Assembly: GCA_963854735.1 (NCBI GenBank) | Contig: OY978102.1 | Location: forward strand, 682,001 to 746,000 | Source of the DNA: Marvania coccoides | Taxonomy: Eukaryota > Chlorophyta > Trebouxiophyceae > Chlorellales > Chlorellaceae | DNA: 64,000 nucleotides | Direction of reading: 5' to 3' | Shown here: piece after piece, positions 54,151 through 64,000 of the stretch | Numbering within the stretch: the first letter of the stretch is position 1 | How the letters are laid out: the number at the start of each line of letters is the position of its first letter | Made by a program: the position numbers and the translations under genes | Notes under the pieces: model-generated | Told to the model about the DNA's origin: nothing | Database searches by the model: none | Seen by the model: the letters and a program-made list of their open reading frames with translations, nothing else

Positions 54151-56040
54151 TCACTCCTCCTCAGAAAGAATCGCAACCCGCAGCGTCTGCAGCGTCTCAT
54201 CTTCAGCTCCCACAACTTTTCCTCCCGCAGCGAGCACCGCTCTCAACCTTTCAATTACCGCCGCCGCCAGCTGCTCGCCGGGGCACACAGCTGGCACCCC
54301 AGGGGGATACGGACTCAGCAGCTCCGCGCTCACCCGCCCCACAGCGGCCTCCCAAGGTACGGCTTCAGCTGGCGCGGCTAGCGCCTGGCGCGGGGACAAC
54401 ACAGCTTCAGGCCAGGAACAGCCGTCGGCACTATTGAACGCTGCGCTTTCTAATACCGAACCCACCAAACCCCCGTTTTCTTCCGTTTCCTTCTCTTTAA
54501 AATGTTTGCTGGTAGCTTCCACTGCTGCTGCCAGCTCAGCTGCCCACCCAGCGTGGTGGGCTGTGAGCCATTCGAGCCCCGCAGTGAGCTGCGCCGCGTG
54601 CGCTGCGGTGGTGCCCATCCCCACCGCAAATACCATCGCGTCCCGGGTGGCAAGCTCCGCCACGACCCCACGCTCCCGCTCCAGCGCAGCTGCAGCGTCC
54701 CACCCCGTGACGCCTGCAGGAAGGCCTTCGAGGATCACAGTGAAGCGCCATGGGTCTATCCCAGCAGGCGCAGCACGTGCTGCTGTGGTACTGCAAGTCT
54801 CGATTCCAGGCAGCAGCATTTCCTGTCCCAGGAGCCTCACGTTCAGACTGCTTGCACTACTGCCAGTATTGCAACTGGTGGTTGCTTTTTGAGCAGCAGC
54901 AAACCAGGTATGAATGTGAACCGCCGCGGCGTGGGGCGTCGCCACCGCCTGCGGGTCTTGCGCCTGCGCCCTGGCGGCGTCTAGCGACGCCATGATGAGG
55001 TAGCTAGGCGAGGAGGTCTGCAGCGTGCGCAGCGTGCGAGCAACCTTTCCGCCCGCCGCTGCCTGGCCGAGGTGCAGCATGGCCCCCTGCGTCAGCGCCC
55101 CCAGCTGCTTGTGTGTGGACTGGATTACCACGTCGGCGCCGCCTTGCAGGGCGTCTGAAGGCGACAAAAAACTTCCTCCTGCTTGATGGCCGCTGCCGAC
55201 GGAGGTTGAAATTATGTCTGGCAGCCATTTTTGCGCGACTCCGGTGGAAACGAAGCGCAGGTGCGCGCCGTGGGCCTCGTCCACGATCAACATCGCGCCG
55301 TGGCGGCGACACACTGCCACCAGCCCCGCTACATCGCTGACGACCCCAAAATATGTCGGAGAGACAACGAGCGCCGCTGCAGGGCTCAATCCTCGCGCCT
55401 TGGCGCGGCGAAACGCGGCATCCAGCGCTTCGGGGGTAACGTGATGAGCCAGGCCGTAGGCTTGAACGGCCGCTGCGTACTCCACTGCGCACCCTGCCAA
55501 GGCGGCAGCATTGAACGCCGATTGATGCGCGTTTCTGGCGAGAACCAGCGCGCTGTTGGGAGACCCCGACGAGCACAGCGCCATGACGGCAGCGTGGATG
55601 CCGACGGAGGTGCCGTTGACGAGAAAAAACGAGGCCTCTGCGCCCCAGGCTTGCGCTGCCAGAGCCTGGGCGGCAGCGATGGGCCCCTCTGGCGCTGCCA
55701 GATTGTCCAGGCCTTCCAGCTCGGTGAGGTCAAAACGCATGGCGGGGGAGAGTGCCAAACGCGTGAGCGCTGGAGGGGGGTTGCTACCTCGTTTGTGGCC
55801 GGGAACATGGAAAGAAGCTTCGTGGGTTCTGTTGCCGCGCTGGGCGATGGCGTCGACCAACGGGGTGGTTAGGGATGGCGGTGGGGGTGGCGGCAGTGGG
55901 AGCTGCTGGGTTGCAGCGTCATTGAAGGCGGGTTTTGCAGCAAAACAGCGGGAGCGTCGGCGGTGGCGGTGGGGCTGAAAATGAAGGGCGGGAGACAAAT
56001 GCAGTGCTCGCATGCGGTCGGCATGGTAAACATGGGCCAT
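54151..56040 (-). CDS. PLP-dependent Orn/Lys/Arg decarboxylase family protein, plastid-targeted, intronless
   Basis: Single exon, 629 residues, the only long intronless gene here. A basic N terminus (MRALHLSPALHFQPHRHRRR) suggests a plastid transit peptide. The family starts at PLVDAIAQRG and ASFHVPGHKRGSN, then FDLTELEGLDNLAAPEGPI, FFLVNGTSVGIHAAVMAL, the PLP-binding Asp-His region IVDEAHGAHLRF, and the Schiff-base Lys in STHKQLGALTQGAMLH. A C-terminal subdomain with SPYPPGVPAVCPGEQL closes the domain, as in bacterial/cyanobacterial aminotransferase-fold decarboxylases. It should remove CO2 from lysine, arginine or ornithine to give diamines; which one cannot be read from sequence. Lack of introns plus bacterial-type architecture suggests an endosymbiotic or lateral bacterial origin. 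The domain is about the length of cyanobacterial members. Confidence 0.92.
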   Translation of the reverse strand: MAHVYHADRMRALHLSPALHFQPHRHRRRSRCFAAKPAFNDAATQQLPLPPPPPPSLTTPLVDAIAQRGNRTHEASFHVPGHKRGSNPPPALTRLALSPAMRFDLTELEGLDNLAAPEGPIAAAQALAAQAWGAEASFFLVNGTSVGIHAAVMALCSSGSPNSALVLARNAHQSAFNAAALAGCAVEYAAAVQAYGLAHHVTPEALDAAFRRAKARGLSPAAALVVSPTYFGVVSDVAGLVAVCRRHGAMLIVDEAHGAHLRFVSTGVAQKWLPDIISTSVGSGHQAGGSFLSPSDALQGGADVVIQSTHKQLGALTQGAMLHLGQAAAGGKVARTLRTLQTSSPSYLIMASLDAARAQAQDPQAVATPHAAAVHIHTWFAAAQKATTSCNTGSSASSLNVRLLGQEMLLPGIETCSTTAARAAPAGIDPWRFTVILEGLPAGVTGWDAAAALERERGVVAELATRDAMVFAVGMGTTAAHAAQLTAGLEWLTAHHAGWAAELAAAVEATSKHFKEKETEENGGLVGSVLESAAFNSADGCSWPEAVLSPRQALAAPAEAVPWEAAVGRVSAELLSPYPPGVPAVCPGEQLAAAVIERLRAVLAAGGKVVGAEDETLQTLRVAILSEEE

Positions 56041-56368
56041 GAGGAAGTGTTACGACATGGTTTCGGGTGACACAGCTTAGTGTTGAAAATGTTGATTCTG
56101 AATCAAGATGAATGAGGGGCTGGATATCGAAATGTGGGCCCCCGCATGGGTTCCGCAGGTACGTATGATCGATATTTACTGATTACTGAGCTGGCAATGG
56201 CCTTCAAAGTGCTGTAAAAGTCTTTTGATTCCGGCAAGAGGGCGCAAAAACTTTTTTTGTTTTGGTTGCCGAAGTCGGGAAGCCTTCAGGGTGCACAACC
56301 ATTATTTTAAACAACGTTTCCATCCCCTTGTTTTTTTGTTGGGACAGCTCCAGTGAGCTTTTTCCACA
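56041..56368. promoter_or_regulatory. Divergent promoter region (decarboxylase / eIF3a)
   Basis: 328 bp between divergent starts; both promoters expected here. No named motif seen. Confidence 0.5.
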
Positions 56369-59300
56369 ATGAGCCGCTTCCACCGTGGAGGCGGCATGGC
56401 TCTGAAGCCGGAGAACGCGCTGAAGAGAGCCGATGAATTGATCGGGGTACGTGTTAAAGCACTTGGGATCCGCGCTCGCCAGTGCGAACGCTCCAGGGAA
56501 TTTAAATAGCCCTGCGCCGTCTGAAAATTTTGCAATGTTTAAGCAGATCGGTTGTTTTCGCGTTTCATTTCCCCTACACCCCCCCCAAATTGACTCTCCG
56601 TATCCTCAAATTTCAACAAATGCAGGTTGGGCAGAAGAACAACGCCCTCCAGACCCTGCATGACACCATCACGAACAAACGCTACCAACGCAACTGGACT
56701 CAGGCCCTGGAGCAGGTCAGAACAGCGAATTTTATGCGCCCTTGGGCATTTGAAGTACCCAAATCATCCGCCAGTCCTCTCCATTTTCACACCTTTCAAA
56801 CATTGTCCAATCCTTATATTTCTCTTTTTTTCCCTTCCATTCGACAATCAATTTAGGTCATGTACAAGTACGTTGACCTGGCGGTGGACATGAAGCAGGG
56901 GCGCAAGGTGAAGGACGCCCTGATCAACTACCGCAACACCTGTCAGCAGATCAATGTTGGCTCCCTGGAGGAGGTCATCAAGTACCTCGTGGAGGCCGCC
57001 TCCACCCGCGCCGAGGCCGCCCGCACCGAGGCCCAGGCCCGCCTCGAGGAGATGGGTGACCTGGAGGCTGAGGCTTCCCCTGAGGAGATGGTTTTATCCT
57101 ACGTCAGCGGCGAAAAGTCTTCCGACCGTACCGACCGCGAGGTGGTGACCCCGTGGTTCAAGTTCCTGTGGGAGACGCACCGCAACGTGCTGGACGTGCT
57201 GCGCAACAATTCCCGGCTCGAGGCGCTGTACGCCGCTGCCGCCGGCCGGGCGTTTGCCTTCTGCCTGGCGTACAAGCGCACCACCGAGTTCCGCCGCCTC
57301 TGCGACATCCTGCGCAACCACCTCGCCACCCTCATCAAGTACCGTGACCAGGCGGGCCGCGACCGCACCGATCTCACCGTGAGTTTGCTTTTTTAATCTC
57401 TCCCTTTCTTCCGAGCATTCCAATATAAAAAAAGTTGTGCAAATTTCACCAAAAATATCAGAGTTAACCCATTTTCCCGCTCTTTTCAACGAATATCAGG
57501 TGCCTGTGACGTGGGAGCTGTACGTGGAGATGCGGTTCGGGCAGCTGAAGACCGCCTGCGAGCTGGAGCTGTGGGCTGAAGCCTTCCGCAGTGTTGAGGA
57601 CATCCAGGGCCTCATTGCCATGGCGCCCAAGGGCATCAAGGCCCCAAAGCCCTCCCTCATGGCCACCTACTACGCCCGCCTCACCCAGATCTTCACCCGC
57701 AGCGAGGCAAAGCTGTACAACGCGTACGCATGGTACCGCCTTTTCACCTTCTCCCGATCGTACAACAAGGGGCTCACCGCCGGCGACGTCGCCGCCATGG
57801 CCTCCAACGTGGTGCTGTCCGCGCTGAGTGTGCCGCCCTACGCCACCACGGCAGGAATCGGCGGCCGAGGGGAGGAGGCGCGGGAGCTGGAGCAGGAGCG
57901 CGCCTCCAAGATGGCCACCATCCTGGGGTTCAGCAGCTCGCGCCGCGACGGTGGGGCGCTGCTGTCCCGCGCGGAGCTGCTGGCGGACATCGAGCGGCGG
58001 GGACTGCTGCAGCTGGTGCCGCCCGAGGTGAAGGCCATCTACAGCGCGCTGGAGGGGGACTTCAACCCGCTGCAGCTGTGCAAGGCGCTGGCACCGCTGC
58101 TGGAGGGGCTGACGCCGCTGGGCGAGGGGCTGGGCGCCACCGCCACGGCGGCGCACGCCTCCACCGCCCTGGACGTGTACGCGCCCTTTTTGCAGCAGGT
58201 GGCGCTGGTTCGCACCGTGCGGCAGCTGTCGGAGGTCTACTCCGTCATGAAGGTGCGTTTAAACTGTGCATTTTCTTATAATTTCCACGTCTTTTTCACC
58301 ATTCCTTGATGAAACCCTAAACCCTGTATGCCTTCGTATTTTCTACACAATGTACACCAGAATCCTTCAATTTCTCCCCTCTCTATTTCATTCACACAAC
58401 CCAATATCAGAATGCTTACTGCCTGTCACTTTTCCCCCTCTCTTTTCAGGTGGAGTCGCTGTCAGAGCTGGCCCCCTTCGGTTGGACCTCCGGTCAATCC
58501 GAGGCCCTCATCGTGGAGGCCGTCCGCCACGGCTTCTTGCAGGCGCGCTTCGACCATCGCAACGGCACCGTGCACTTTGGCCGGCAAGAGCTGGAGAGCG
58601 ACCGCGTGAAGGCCCACGTTGCCACTGCCGCCAAGCGCCTGGCAAAGGCCATGCTGATGGTGGCGCCGCAGGAGGTGGCCGCCGCGCGCGAGGCACGCCG
58701 CACTGCCGCCGTGCGCCGCGCCCTGGAGACCGCGGACGAGGACAACAAGCGGGCGTTGGCCAGGAAGATTGTTATTGAGCGGAAGAAGGAGGAGGCGGAG
58801 CGGCTGCTGTTGGAGCGGGAGCTGGAGGTGGAAGCGCAGCGCGCCGCGGCCGAGGCCATCGCGCGGGAGGCTGAGGAGCGTCGCCAAGCCGCTGAGAGGG
58901 TGCGTCGTGAGGAGGAGCGCATTCGTAAAGAGATGGAGGAGGAGGAGCAGTCCCGCATTCGCGCGGAGCTGGCGGCGCGCGGGAAGAAGGTGTCGGAGGG
59001 CGAGGTCCTCGACATGGTGGCGCTGAAGGCGGAGATGCAGCGGGAGGAGGACACCAAGGCTGCGGAGCTGCGTCGGAAACTCGCCAAGCTGGCCAAGCAG
59101 ATGGACCACCTGGAGCGGGCCAAGCGCGAGGAGGAGGTGTCCCTGCGCGAGCAGGAGGCCGTGGCGCGGCTGGCAGACGAGGAGGCCGCGTGGGCGCGCG
59201 ATCAGGAGGCGGCCAAGATTGCCCACAAGGCGGCGTGGGAGCGGGACACCGCGCTCAAGGCTCGGGTTGCCAGGCTGGTGGAGGATGCTTCTGGCTTTGC

Positions 59301-60078
59301 TGCGGCAGTGCATGAGCGTCGGGCCGCTGAGTTTGAGGCGATCCGCCGGGAGAAGGAGCGGGCGCGTGAGGAGGCGCGGGAGGCCAAGCGTGAGGAGCGA
59401 GATATTGCGCGCAAGCGGGAGTACGTGCGGCGCTGCCGGGTGGAGCTGGAGGAGCGGCGGCGGGCGGAGGAGGAAGAGCGGCGACAGGAGGAGGAGGAGA
59501 AGCGCGCGCGCGAGGCGACAGAGCGCCAGCGCAAGCTGGACGAGATCGCAGAGCGCCAACGCCAGAGGGAGGCAGAGGTGGAGGCCAAAGCGCGCGCAGA
59601 GAGGGAGGGCCGCGGCGCGGCGCCGCCAGAGGCGGCCGCTGCCGCCGCGCCAGCGCCGGCAGCCCGCGCTGCCCCCGCCGCGACCGCAGGCGGCTTTGGC
59701 GGCAGCGGCTACGTGCCTCCCCACCTCCGCGGCCGCGGAGGTGGCGGCGCGCCCGCGCCCGCGCCTGCTGCTGGTCGTGAGGATCGCGAGCGTGAGTCGT
59801 CAGATCGTCGGGATGACCGTGGTGACCGGGAGGAGCGTCCCCGTGAGGGCGGCGCGTGGCGGCCCAGCAGGGGCGGTGGCGGCAGGGATGACGACCGTGA
59901 CAGGGCGCCCCCTGCGGCTGGCGGTGGCTGGGGCCGGCGGGAGGAGGAGCGTGAGCGGCCGAGGGAGGGTGAGAGTGAGCGCGCACCTGCACGTGAGGGT
60001 GGCTACCGTCCTCCTGCGACCAGGGGGGATCGCGATGAGCGTCCTCCCCGTGGCGGCGGCGGTGGCAGCAGGTGGTAG
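56369..60078 (+). CDS. EIF3A: Eukaryotic translation initiation factor 3 subunit A
   Basis: Five exons: 56369-56446, 56626-56715, 56857-57378, 57500-58252, 58450-60078; all phase 0; 1023 residues. Largest core subunit of eIF3, the scaffold that binds the 40S ribosomal subunit. Start: [50 protein letters not shown], all near-identical to the family. Middle: helical repeats and a PCI domain ending near [18 protein letters not shown]. Then a long charged coiled-coil (spectrin-like) from about residue 600 to 880, and a tail rich in Arg, Asp, Gly and Pro with degenerate DRE/RGG repeats. One odd point: the last exon is 1.6 kb of very GC-rich sequence. Its antisense strand shows a spurious 420-codon open frame. 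Confidence 0.97.
58312..58325 (+). promoter_or_regulatory. Telo-box-like double repeat AAACCCTAAACCCT in eIF3a intron 4
   Basis: Two perfect units of the plant-type telomere repeat. In land plants the telo box (AAACCCTAA) is a known promoter/5'-intron element of translation genes. Here it lies in a downstream intron, so a regulatory role is only a guess. Confidence 0.45.
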
Positions 60079-60619
60079 ATTATAAAACCTTTGAGAAAAA
60101 GTTTTAAAAAATAGATGTTGCTTTGAGGCAAAGAAGGGCACTCAAAATTGGCAATATATGATACACTTCATGGCTTTTTCCTCTGCTTTCTGCGTTTTTT
60201 AAGATGAACTTGCAGCTGTGCTGATGTAAACACACATTAAAACAGCAGTCACTCAACCATCCAGCCGTGGCGGCTTTTGACTCGCTGGGTGGCAGATTTG
60301 CAGCATAGTTTTTTGGCCGGGCTGCTTTGGGGTGGAAACAGGTGTTTTTTACTACAGACGTTTAGTAAAACCTCCTTCGCCATCCTCTCCACTTTTTTAT
60401 CTCAGGTAAATTCTTAAACAAGTCGAGTGCATTGGGACGGGGGGAGAGGGAGACAATACTTATATCAGGCCCGGCCAGGGCAACTATTTAAAACCTCAAG
60501 CAGCACACCACAACAACAGAATATATTTTAAGATTTTAAGATTTTAAGACCTCTCTACTTTACTTTAGAATAATTCCTTTTCATTAGCAAGTTGAGAAAG
60601 AAAAAAAAAGCTTTAGCGC

Positions 60620-60810
60620 ACAAACGAAGATGAACACATCATCCGGAAACAGCAAATGTTGAGGTTGGCGGCTTGAAAGAGTCGGCATTTATTTTTGTCA
60701 ATTGAGCAAGTACTATAAATGCATGCTGTGCCATGGCAGCCTTGGAAGCAATGATCTGACCATCACGGCCGCCGCAAACTCCGATACGACTGTGCATCGG
60801 GGTGCCCCTC
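60620..60810 (-). pseudogene. Diverged fragment of the fibrillarin gene (5' intron plus GAR-exon scrap)
   Basis: 60627-60775 aligns in the same orientation with 49171-49320, which is intron 1 and the edge of exon 1 of fibrillarin. Shared blocks include ATTGAGCAAGTA, ATAAATGCATGCTG and GAAGATGAACAC. The next bases (CATCGGGGTGCCCC, 60796-60809) match the GAR exon near 48871. Exons are missing or joined wrongly, so it is a rearranged genomic copy, not a spliced retrocopy. Confidence 0.72.
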
Positions 60811-61116
60811 AATTACAAACTCCCTCCTATCTTTAATGCGTACACAACGGAGGAAAAGGAGATCATTGCTTTCCACCTTCTGTAGGGGGCCGCGTCCCGA
60901 TGGTCCTTTCTGACCGCGTCACTAGTCTTTTTTTCTTTTCTTGCTTCTCGTGATGTCTCCCGGCTGCGTTGAATCCACTCCCCCGCTCTTCAGCCTTCAT
61001 TATTTATTTGATTTAAATCTGTATAGCGCCTTTCTCACTCCACCAAGCACCTGGTAAGACATGTGTACCACTCCTGTTGATTATGCCCACCTTCGTTAGT
61101 TACGAAGCGACCCTTA

Positions 61117-61152
61117 GATGTTGACAAAACACAGCTGATGTTGACAAAACAC
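61117..61152 (+). promoter_or_regulatory. Direct repeat GATGTTGACAAAACAC upstream of the secreted protein
   Basis: Two perfect 16-bp copies, 61117-61132 and 61137-61152, with a 20-bp period, 39 bp before the ATG. Spacing of two helical turns fits paired binding sites. The protein that would bind is unknown. Confidence 0.5.
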
Positions 61153-61190
61153 CCACTATTGCCTTCCCCTTGCTGCAGACATACGCAACC

Positions 61191-61748
61191 ATGAAGTCTT
61201 TTGCCTCCGTTGTCCTCCTTATTATTGCGGCGCTACTGGGCCAAGCCGTCGCAGCCGTTAAAGTCATCAAGCTCTCTCCCGAGGCCGTCATCCTCCCCCC
61301 CGGCCCCGAAGGGTCTGGTGTCCAGCTTATCTCTGCCTACACCTGGTCGGTCGCCAAGAAGGTCACCGTTTCCGGAGACAAGGCCGGCGACTCTGCCATG
61401 GTTGGCCTGGAGGCACGCTGCGACCCCGCTCTGGAGGTCACATTTGACGCCCCCGTCAAGTCCGTGACATTCACTGCCAAAGGTGAGAGCCTTTCTAACC
61501 GCAACCGCCAGCAGTACGCTATCTTTCCAATCCAACGCATTTTCTGAGACATGCCTCTCTTTCTCGTCCTCTTTATTGCAGGCCACAAGGATGTTGCCTT
61601 CCAGCAGACTGTTGCCTTGAGCTCAGGCGCTGTCTTGACCTCCAACCTTCACTGCAAGACGCACGTCTTTTTAAATGGTGTGGAGGTCAAGGGCATCAAA
61701 GACAACATCGTCTTCAAGCCCCAGACCCCCAGCGGCACCAAAATATGA
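61191..61748 (+). CDS. Small secreted protein of unknown function
   Basis: Two exons, 61191-61482 and 61582-61748, phase 1; 152 residues. MKSFASVVLLIIAALLGQAVA is a clear signal peptide. The mature part (about 130 residues) is rich in Val, Ser, Thr and Lys with alternating hydrophobic residues and only two Cys (LEARCDPAL and NLHCKTHV). This suggests a beta-sandwich with one disulfide. No membrane segment or known motif. I do not recognise a family. Upstream are a tandem 16-bp repeat and a possible 5' UTR intron acceptor. Probably a cell-wall or extracellular protein; function not assigned. Confidence 0.8.
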
Positions 61749-62610
61749 AGGAAAAGACTAAAATTACGATTATCTTGGCCTTTTAGGGGCTATAATAATT
61801 CCCGGTAGCACCGGGCCTTCGTTCAAACACACCACACTCTTCTCTTAGCTGTTTGGCAATAAATTCTATCTTATTTCTTCCATTCATGCATATTGCGATT
61901 TGGGTCCTCTAATAATGTTTATATTTATTTCGAGATATATTGAAAATTAAAGTTTTCCCACTGAATACTCTTTGGTTAATTTTATACAGCGCCGTTGCCT
62001 TTCATTGACAAAGGACTGTGCTGTGCTGTGGGCTGCGTCACTACTGGCCATTATTAATCATTTTTTTCCAATTCAATTTTGCATTTTGGGTACTCTTTCC
62101 CCATCTTCCTTTCAATATATCCTTTCCTATCGCCGGGAACGGCATTCAAATAATTGTCAGCTCAAATGTTGTCCCCGAATTGAAATAAAATTAATAAATC
62201 AAACTGGATGTCTTTCTTTATCTCCTTCCCGTTTTCGATGTAACAGCATTTCCATTTCAGAGTCCTCAAAAAGCGTAGCAACTTCACCAATAGCCAACCA
62301 CGCGGAGTTATGGCATGGGCTAGAGGGTCGTATCCCCAGCGTATGCCTCCTGTAGCCATAAGAATATGGCCAATAGACCCCGGATAAGTCGGATAAGTCT
62401 ATTGTAGCCCATTCCCCTTACGGGGTGCTGCCTGCTGCTGCTGCTTCTGGGCGACAACGACGGTGCATCCATATAAAGATGCATGAACAAATGGCAGGGG
62501 CCTTATCTTCCTCAGCCGAGATGATTTTGGCCTCGAGTACCTATGCAAGGCGTGCTTTTGCAGCAGGCGTTGAAATCACACTTCAAAAAAAGAAACGAAT
62601 ATTAAAAGAA
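61749..62610. other. Convergent 3' spacer
   Basis: Between the secreted protein and the ChaC-like stop. AT-rich; no gene recognised. Confidence 0.6.
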
Positions 62611-63720
62611 CTAAATAATGAAGGATTTTGAAGAGTGAGGTGGGTCCGCCTTGCTCCTGCCGCCGCCCTCTTCCTCTTCTCCGCCTTCCAAGCTCTCTAG
62701 CGCCACCCCTGACGCCCTCAACTTCTCCCGCACGTGCCGCTCCAGGTCAAACAGCTCCTCATCGTGCGCAGGGATGGCCCGCATTGCGTCTGCTAGTTTA
62801 AACAAGTACTCAAAATTATGGCCGCTGGGGCCTCGCGAAATGGCAATTTGAGCCGCTATAGCCTCCAACGGGGCGGGCCCGAGGAAGTTGGGGTTGGCGG
62901 TGCTGCAGTTGGTGGCGATGTAGCACAGCGCGCCCCGCACCGCGGGCTCTGCGTCGCTGTGATGGCTGGCAAATACGCTGACTTTTTCTCGGAGATCGTA
63001 CTGCTTTTCTCGCCACTCCAGGTAGGACAGCGTCTGCCGCTGCTCTGCGGGGGTGCCGGCGAGTCGAAACGCCGCCCCCCACTGCAGCAGAAAAACGGAG
63101 AAGGGGAGGAAAGGTTTAGTTAGAGAAAGAAACCGACCTAATTGCGGTGTTGTACCACTAAAATTCATAGTTTTGGGGGCACAAAAGTTTCGTGCATAGT
63201 GAAAATCGAGGTTGAATAAAGGCAGGAGACATTTGGTTTGGAAAATAAATAGTAAAACCCAAATTATAATATATAGTGCATTCCCAGAATAAAAAAGCAA
63301 ATTTCTTACCGTGATGCTCTCTGCATCCCGCGTCAGGGTGACCGTCCGGCCTGGCGCCTCCGGGGTGCCTCTGTGGTCCGTTGACCCCTGCCACCACACC
63401 CTCTTCCAGCCTTTAATAAACCCAGCCACTCGCTCTGTGTACTCGAACCCTGGTGTGTGCACCAAAGAGCCAAAGCCAAAAATCCATATGTCGGAGTCAT
63501 CCAGACTCTCCAGCAGGCTGGCAGCGCGCGACTCAAACATCACCACAGCGTCCTCTCCTCCTCCTCCATCTGAACTCCCCGTTGCTGCCATTGGCGGCGG
63601 CGGTTTACGTGGAGTCGTGAAGCGGCGGTGGCGGGGGAGACGGTGGCGGGGCAGGGAGGGGGAGGTTGGAGGGGTGACTTTAGGTGTATATGCGCGGTTG
63701 ATCAGCTGCAAACGCGCCAT
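62611..63720 (-). CDS. ChaC-type gamma-glutamylcyclotransferase
   Basis: Two exons on the minus strand, 63310-63720 and 62611-63081, phase 0; 293 residues. Family core: WIFGFGSLVHTPGFEY (substrate-binding GxGSL loop), RVAGFIKGWKRVWWQGSTDHRG, then across the intron ESITWGAAFRLAGT, and YLEWREKQYDLREKV, where the REK Glu sits at the family's catalytic position. ChaC enzymes split glutathione into 5-oxoproline and Cys-Gly in the cytosol. An N-terminal extension of about 43 residues (MARLQLINRAYTPK, Arg/Pro-rich) precedes a second Met at MAATGSSDG. The first start may target an organelle and the second give a cytosolic form. A Gly/Glu-rich insert lies near the C terminus. Confidence 0.92.
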   Translation of the reverse strand: MARLQLINRAYTPKVTPPTSPSLPRHRLPRHRRFTTPRKPPPPMAATGSSDGGGGEDAVVMFESRAASLLESLDDSDIWIFGFGSLVHTPGFEYTERVAGFIKGWKRVWWQGSTDHRGTPEAPGRTVTLTRDAESITVRNLLFYSGNALYIIIWVLLFIFQTKCLLPLFNLDFHYARNFCAPKTMNFSGTTPQLGRFLSLTKPFLPFSVFLLQWGAAFRLAGTPAEQRQTLSYLEWREKQYDLREKVSVFASHHSDAEPAVRGALCYIATNCSTANPNFLGPAPLEAIAAQIAISRGPSGHNFEYLFKLADAMRAIPAHDEELFDLERHVREKLRASGVALESLEGGEEEEGGGRSKADPPHSSKSFII

Positions 63721-64000
63721 TCACTTAACGCGAGAACACTTGTGATTCTTGATTCATTGGTTGATTAATTATTATTTATTTTTCCTCTTTGGCAGCTTCC
63801 CAAGAGAGAGAATGGCTCAAAACGCTTAGATATACACTAAATTGCGATAGAATCGGTGCTGGAGACGCCAGGAATGCTGGCCAAATCGAAGGAGCCCATG
63901 TGTTTGAATTTGTGAATTTTGTGTTGACTCAGTCAATGACTGTCCTTCTGATAAACCCGAACTGACATGTGGCTGCTGCTTCTATGCTCGGTCATCATAC
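63721..64000. other. Spacer at the window end
   Basis: Upstream of the ChaC-like start; AT-rich. No gene seen before the window ends. Confidence 0.5.

Larger units (their letters stand above)
60079..61190. other. 1.1 kb spacer with fibrillarin fragment and promoter repeat
   Basis: No intact gene. It contains the fibrillarin-like remnant (60620-60810) and a direct repeat upstream of the next start codon. A splice-acceptor-like CTTGCTGCAG at 61169-61178 could end a 5' UTR intron of the next gene. Confidence 0.55.

Noticed and set aside
58462..59724. 420-codon open frame antisense to eIF3a
   Set aside because: It is the mirror of a GC-rich, Glu/Arg-coding exon with strong family similarity on the plus strand; its product is Leu/Arg low complexity.
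1..64000. tRNA, rRNA, transposase or virus genes
   Set aside because: No sequence with tRNA box structure, rRNA similarity, or transposase/integrase/capsid motifs was noticed on either strand.

Overview
The window looks like nuclear DNA of a green alga (chlorophyte-like; I cannot name the species). Nearly every gene is broken by spliceosomal introns. Exons are GC-rich, introns and spacers are AT-rich. The gene content is plant-lineage: a PLATZ zinc protein, a Pin1-type isomerase without a WW domain, a GUCT-domain RNA helicase, plastid-type ClpP and RsfS/Iojap, and mitochondrial HslU and complex I PSST. All exon-intron models were built by eye from reading-frame continuity, splice sites and family similarity; none has transcript support.

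Layout. 1-4.5 kb: end of a P-loop ATPase-like gene, complex I PSST, a DnaJ-type zinc finger protein, a TMEM186-like membrane protein. 5.2-8.3 kb: a receptor-like TKL kinase whose outer domain resembles a catalytically dead RNase T2. 8.8-23 kb: HslU, RsfS, BUD23-like methyltransferase with an unexplained C-terminal extension, a 2H phosphoesterase, a bZIP factor, MiaB. 23-35 kb: nucleolar DEAD-box helicase, PLATZ, Pin1, a secreted beta-helix (pectate-lyase-like) protein, a plastid haem-oxygenase-like di-iron protein. 35-40 kb: a double HMG-box protein and a Lifeguard/BI-1 channel protein. 41-46.8 kb: a tandem pair of TKL receptor-kinase loci, the first internally deleted, the second intact. 47.7-64 kb: fibrillarin, ClpP, UBE2S, a PLP-dependent Orn/Lys/Arg decarboxylase without introns, eIF3a, a small secreted protein, and a ChaC-type gamma-glutamylcyclotransferase.

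Themes. Several genes serve RNA and ribosome work (fibrillarin, BUD23, DEAD-box helicase, MiaB, RsfS, eIF3a) or organelle proteostasis (HslU, ClpP, BSD2/DnaJ-like zinc finger), but they are separate genes, not an operon. Strand alternates strongly between neighbours: 21 of 26 adjacent pairs switch strand, with short shared promoters between divergent genes.

Most notable: (1) the dead RNase T2-like/TKL kinase fusion; (2) tandem TKL receptors with divergent outer domains but an almost identical kinase segment, suggesting gene conversion; (3) repeated GC-AG introns, about seven of roughly ninety; (4) a candidate 34-nt intron made largely of homopolymers in the BUD23-like gene; (5) a UBE2S with the conserved LRRL tail; (6) an intron whose retention would give a lysine-rich short isoform of the helicase.
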